This document shows positions 61,209 to 64,000 of a stretch of DNA of 64,000 bases, one piece after another. Source of the stretch: Domibacillus tundrae (GTDB lineage Bacteria; Bacillota; Bacilli; Bacillales; Domibacillaceae); NCBI RefSeq assembly GCF_000970675.1, contig NZ_LAJA01000010.1:1-64000 (forward strand), given 5' to 3'. How positions within the stretch are numbered: the stretch's first letter is position 1; every line of letters begins with the position of its first letter. The position numbers were made by a program, and so were the translations under genes. The notes beneath the pieces are model-generated. The model was not told the DNA's origin. It saw only the letters and a program-made list of their open reading frames with translations, and ran no database searches.

Positions 61209-62240
61209 ATGAAAGCAGTTATGAAAAAAGCACCCGGCTATGACAACATGGAGCTTGAGCAGATTGAAGAGCCGAAGGCAGCAGGGGATCTTGTTAAGAT
61301 TAAAGTGGTTTATACAGGAATTTGTGGAACAGATATGCACACCTTTTCAGGACAGTACCCCAATTCGAAAACACCGGTTGTGCTCGGCCACGAATTTTCC
61401 GGAACGGTTGTCGAAGTTGGTGAACGTGTAACCAAAGTGAAGATTGGCGATCGGGTAACAAGTGAAACGACCTTTGAAACATGTGGAGAATGTGAGTACT
61501 GCCGTGAGAAGGATTACAATTTGTGCAGCAATCGCAAGGGAATCGGGACCCAAGTAAACGGAAGCTTTGCGGAATATGTCATTTCCCGTGAAGAAAGTTT
61601 ACATAAGCTTCCGGAGAATGTTAGCTTTAAAGCAGCATCATTGACAGAGCCGCTTGCGTGCTGTGTACATGCGGCGCTGGAAAAAACAACGATCCAATCA
61701 AGCGACAAAGTGCTTGTTTTCGGACCAGGACCAATCGGATTGTTGCAATGTCAGGTGATTAAAGCGCAAGGAGCGTTTGTCATTTTGGCGGGGATTACGA
61801 AAGATCACAAACGTCTCGAGCTCGCAAAATCGCTTGGTATAGATGTCGTGGTAGACGTTCAAAAGGAAAATCTTGAAGAAGTTGTGATGAAACATACCGA
61901 TGGGTACGGGGTCGATAAATTATTTGAATGCTCTGGTGCCGTTCCTGCATTAAATCAAGGGTTGCCACTTGTGAAAAAGAAAGGCACCTTTGTACAGGTT
62001 GGCATTTTTGCGGATAAAATGAACCCGCTTGATCAAGAATCCATCATTCAGCGGGAAATCACGTATGTGGGCACCCGCTCCCAAAAGCCAAGCTCCTGGC
62101 CGCTTGCTTTGAAGCTTTTAGCAGATGGAAAGATTGATGTCGACAAAATGGTCACGAAGGTTGTACCGCTTGAGCAATGGAGGGACGGATTTGAAGCCGT
62201 TCGCGCCGGGGATCAAATTAAGGTGATCGTTAAGTCGTAA
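61209..62240 (+). CDS. Zinc-dependent alcohol/polyol dehydrogenase
   Basis: 343-residue MDR enzyme. YTGICGTDMHTFSG and VLGHEFSGTVVEVG (catalytic zinc), CGECEYCREKDYNLC (structural zinc), VLVFGPGPIGLLQCQV (NAD). It starts three bases after the GatD-like gene with GGAGAGG as ribosome binding site. Sorbitol dehydrogenase-like; possibly a second oxidation or a different stereoisomer. Confidence 0.87.
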   Translation: MKAVMKKAPGYDNMELEQIEEPKAAGDLVKIKVVYTGICGTDMHTFSGQYPNSKTPVVLGHEFSGTVVEVGERVTKVKIGDRVTSETTFETCGECEYCREKDYNLCSNRKGIGTQVNGSFAEYVISREESLHKLPENVSFKAASLTEPLACCVHAALEKTTIQSSDKVLVFGPGPIGLLQCQVIKAQGAFVILAGITKDHKRLELAKSLGIDVVVDVQKENLEEVVMKHTDGYGVDKLFECSGAVPALNQGLPLVKKKGTFVQVGIFADKMNPLDQESIIQREITYVGTRSQKPSSWPLALKLLADGKIDVDKMVTKVVPLEQWRDGFEAVRAGDQIKVIVKS

Positions 62241-62297
62241 TCAACCTTGTTTTACTCAATTAATTCCATTATTTTATAAAAAAGTAAAAAATAAAGA

Positions 62298-62329
62298 CAG
62301 GACTGTGACGAAAGCAGTCCTGCTTTTTG
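62298..62329 (+). terminator. Terminator of the PTS operon
   Basis: CAGGACTG pairs with CAGTCCTG around a 9-base loop, followed by CTTTTT. Confidence 0.85.
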
Positions 62330-62418
62330 CTGAACTTTCAAGTAACTGTCATATCGATGATTGACGCTTTTTGAGCCTGTCCGATAAGATATAAAGGACA
62401 GATTCAGGAGGACAGGGT

Positions 62419-63273
62419 ATGAGCGAGACATCGATTCTGAAAAAAATAGACCGGCAAAGCGATAAAATGAGCGGGGCGGAACAAAAAGTGGCAGCCTTTA
62501 TTTTGGACAATGCTCATCTGATTCCAACGATGACAACAAAAGATTTGTCGGGAAAAGCAGGTGTCAGTGAAGCAACTGTGATTCGCTTTTGCAAAACGAT
62601 CGGCATCGGGAGCTATAAATCATTTAAATTGACGCTTGTGAAAGAGCTGTCAAACACCTCGATCAGCGTGAATGATTTTTCGCTGCTTCAGTCAAGGGAT
62701 TCGCCATATGAATTATTTAATAAAGTAACCCATGTGAACCGCGGAGCGCTTGAAGCAGCTGTCTCGGCGCTTGATAAGCGTGAATTGAATAAAGCGATTG
62801 AAGCGCTGCTTGAAGCGAACACGATTTTATTTTACGGAGTGGGCGGTTCGGCAGCGGCAGCGGTTGACGGGCATTACAAGTTTGCAAAGCTTGGCTTCCA
62901 TGCGATGATGACGCTTGATTTCCACTTTATGCTCTCCATCGCTTCTCACTTGAAAAAAGGAGACGTCTTTATTGCCATTAGTACATCCGGCAAAACAAAA
63001 GACGTCCTGGAGCTTGCCCGCTTTGCAAAAACGAGAGAGGCGACGGTAATGGCGATTACAAACGTCGGCAAATCACCGCTTTATAAAGAGGCGGACATTG
63101 TACTTGGCACACCGATGGTTGAGCATGAAAACCGCATCGGCAGCATTGCATCAAAAATGGTTCAAATGAATATGATTGATGCTCTTTATGTAGGAACGTT
63201 CCACCGGATTGGTTCCTCTGTGGAAGAGCCCTATAAAAAAGCGAGTGAAGCAGCAGCCCGATTGAAAAGATAA
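62419..63273 (+). CDS. RpiR-family regulator (MurR-like)
   Basis: 284 residues. N-terminal helix-turn-helix TTKDLSGKAGVSEATVIRFCKTIG and a C-terminal SIS domain (TILFYGVGGSAAAAVDGHYK; FIAISTSGKTKDVLEL) for a phosphosugar. AGGAGG nine bases before the ATG. The next gene is murQ, whose substrate N-acetylmuramate 6-phosphate would be the natural effector. Confidence 0.88.
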   Translation: MSETSILKKIDRQSDKMSGAEQKVAAFILDNAHLIPTMTTKDLSGKAGVSEATVIRFCKTIGIGSYKSFKLTLVKELSNTSISVNDFSLLQSRDSPYELFNKVTHVNRGALEAAVSALDKRELNKAIEALLEANTILFYGVGGSAAAAVDGHYKFAKLGFHAMMTLDFHFMLSIASHLKKGDVFIAISTSGKTKDVLELARFAKTREATVMAITNVGKSPLYKEADIVLGTPMVEHENRIGSIASKMVQMNMIDALYVGTFHRIGSSVEEPYKKASEAAARLKR

Positions 63274-63287
63274 TCGGGCTGTTTTTT
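63254..63287 (+). terminator. Terminator overlapping the end of the RpiR gene
   Basis: CAGCCCGATT pairs with AATCGGGCTG around an 8-base loop, followed by TTTTTT. The stem begins inside the coding region, so murQ needs its own promoter. Confidence 0.85.
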
Positions 63288-63298
63288 AGAATAATAAA

Positions 63299-63311
63299 GA
63301 AATTTTATTTC
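63299..63311. promoter_or_regulatory. Possible RpiR/MurR operator
   Basis: GAAAT-TTT-ATTTC inverted repeat just upstream of the murQ promoter; a third TTTATTTC lies in the -35/-10 spacer. Confidence 0.4.
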
Positions 63312-63330
63312 ATTAAATTCAATAAAAAAA

Positions 63331-63358
63331 TTGTATTTTTATTTCACTGGCGTATAAT
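63331..63358 (+). promoter_or_regulatory. Sigma-A promoter of murQ
   Basis: TTGTAT, 16 bases, TATAAT. About 95 bases of structured leader follow before the ATG at 63460. Confidence 0.7.
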
Positions 63359-63366
63359 TAAAGAAT

Positions 63367-63424
63367 CAAAGGCTAATTTCGCGACTTCCTGTCGTAACGC
63401 CTTTGTGCCTGCGTCGTGCGGGCC
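63367..63424 (+). other. Structured murQ leader
   Basis: CAAAGGC (63367-63373) pairs with GCCTTTG (63399-63405) and inside it CGAC pairs with GTCG around TTCCT. A second small hairpin GCCTGC/GCGGGC follows. The GC-rich block stands out in AT-rich surroundings and matches no riboswitch that I recognise. Confidence 0.45.
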
Positions 63425-63459
63425 CAAATTAAACGTTTCAATAGGAAAGAGTGAAGAAG

Positions 63460-64000
63460 ATGCTGAATATAAGCAACTTAACAACAGAATCAAGAAATGG
63501 TGCGACGATGCATCTGGATAATATGTCGATCGATGAATTTTTATCCGTTATGAACGCGGAAGATTCGAAAGTAGCTCAGGCGGTTAAACAGGAGCTCCCG
63601 GTGATTCGTAAAGTTGTCATTGCGGCGGTAAACGCATTCCGGCAAAAGGGACGGCTTATTTACATTGGGGCCGGAACGAGCGGGCGTCTCGGTGTGTTAG
63701 ATGCAGCGGAATGCATTCCGACATTCGGCACGCCGCCGGGTATGGTAAGATGTGTCATTGCCGGCGGCCAAAAAGCGATTCAATCTGCTGTGGAAGGCGC
63801 GGAAGACAATGAATTGCTTGCAAAAGTGGATTTAAGTCAGCTGCAGATTGGCCCGCGGGATATGATTATTGGCATTTCGGCAAGCGGCCGGACGCCGTAT
63901 GTAATCAGCGGATTAAAATACGCGAAAAAACATGGTGCTATGACGGCGAGTATTTCGTGCAACAAGCGGGCAGTAATGAGCCGCTTTGCGGATTTATCCA
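63460..64000 (+). CDS. murQ: N-acetylmuramic acid 6-phosphate etherase (partial, 3' end outside)
   Basis: The first 180 residues are in the window. LTTESRNGATMHLDNMSIDEFLSVMN and the SIS-domain signature LIYIGAGTSGRLGVLDAAECIPTFG, with the catalytic glutamate in AAEC, identify MurQ; IIGISASGRTPYVISGL is the second sugar-binding loop. It cleaves the lactyl ether of MurNAc-6-P to GlcNAc-6-P during cell wall recycling. RBS AAAGAGTGAAGA precedes the ATG. Full length would be about 300 residues. Confidence 0.92.
   Translation, partial: MLNISNLTTESRNGATMHLDNMSIDEFLSVMNAEDSKVAQAVKQELPVIRKVVIAAVNAFRQKGRLIYIGAGTSGRLGVLDAAECIPTFGTPPGMVRCVIAGGQKAIQSAVEGAEDNELLAKVDLSQLQIGPRDMIIGISASGRTPYVISGLKYAKKHGAMTASISCNKRAVMSRFADLS

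Noticed and set aside
1-64000. tRNA, rRNA, CRISPR arrays, prophage or transposase genes
   Set aside because: Looked for and none found; the only mobile-like sequence is the short repeat at 3581-3700.

Overview
The window looks like a chromosomal segment of a spore-forming member of the Bacillaceae. It carries orthologues of Bacillus genes (cotD, tlp, nasA/nasB/nasC, aroK, ykoY-type terC, ywrA/ywrB-type chromate transporters), AGGAGG-type ribosome binding sites, many rho-independent terminators, and two perfect Spo0J/ParB parS sites, which suggest a place in the origin-proximal part of the chromosome. The genus cannot be fixed from the sequence alone. No rRNA, tRNA, CRISPR array, prophage or intact insertion sequence was seen.

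Layout. 0-9 kb: amino acid permease, a decayed BceB-type permease, an AlkC-type DNA repair protein, a Bacillaceae-type intergenic repeat, a flavin oxidoreductase, and a MarR-controlled efflux gene that joins an MFS pump to an HlyD adaptor. 9-13 kb: methyltransferase, rlmN and small housekeeping or unknown genes. 13-18 kb: a sigma-54 activator faces an aldehyde dehydrogenase / lactonase / iron alcohol dehydrogenase operon with a textbook -24/-12 promoter and two upstream activator sites. The gene set parallels attKLM of Agrobacterium (lactone to succinate). 18-27 kb: cotD, an aldo/keto reductase, the nitrate assimilation genes nasA and nasBC around a TnrA box, then mobA and mobB for the molybdenum cofactor of NasC. 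27-38 kb: lipoprotein, a broken GGDEF-EAL gene, ribokinase, EIIA-Glc, an unusual ureohydrolase, chromate transporter pair, LLM oxidoreductase, LacX, Tlp, 6-phosphogluconolactonase, TerC and a CynX-type MFS protein.

38-55 kb is a catabolic island. A TRAP transporter (DctP-Q-M) is followed by its LacI regulator. A GntR regulator leads a CoA-transferase / HMG-CoA-lyase-type operon. After aroK and an uncharacterised membrane transporter comes an operon of aldehyde dehydrogenase, zinc alcohol dehydrogenase, thiamine diphosphate enzyme and sugar-isomerase-type barrel protein. The TRAP promoter and the aldehyde dehydrogenase promoter both carry pairs of the same palindrome (core TAGATCGATCTA) plus consensus CcpA cre sites, so they probably form one regulon. 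Remnants of a SWIM zinc finger gene and a UxaA-type dehydratase gene lie around a following 2-hydroxyacid dehydrogenase and show recent gene loss.

55-64 kb: DUF3231 protein, then a PRD activator, a galactitol-type PTS (IIA, IIB, IIC) and two polyol dehydrogenases under a cre site. Last come an RpiR/MurR-type regulator and the start of murQ, which runs off the window.
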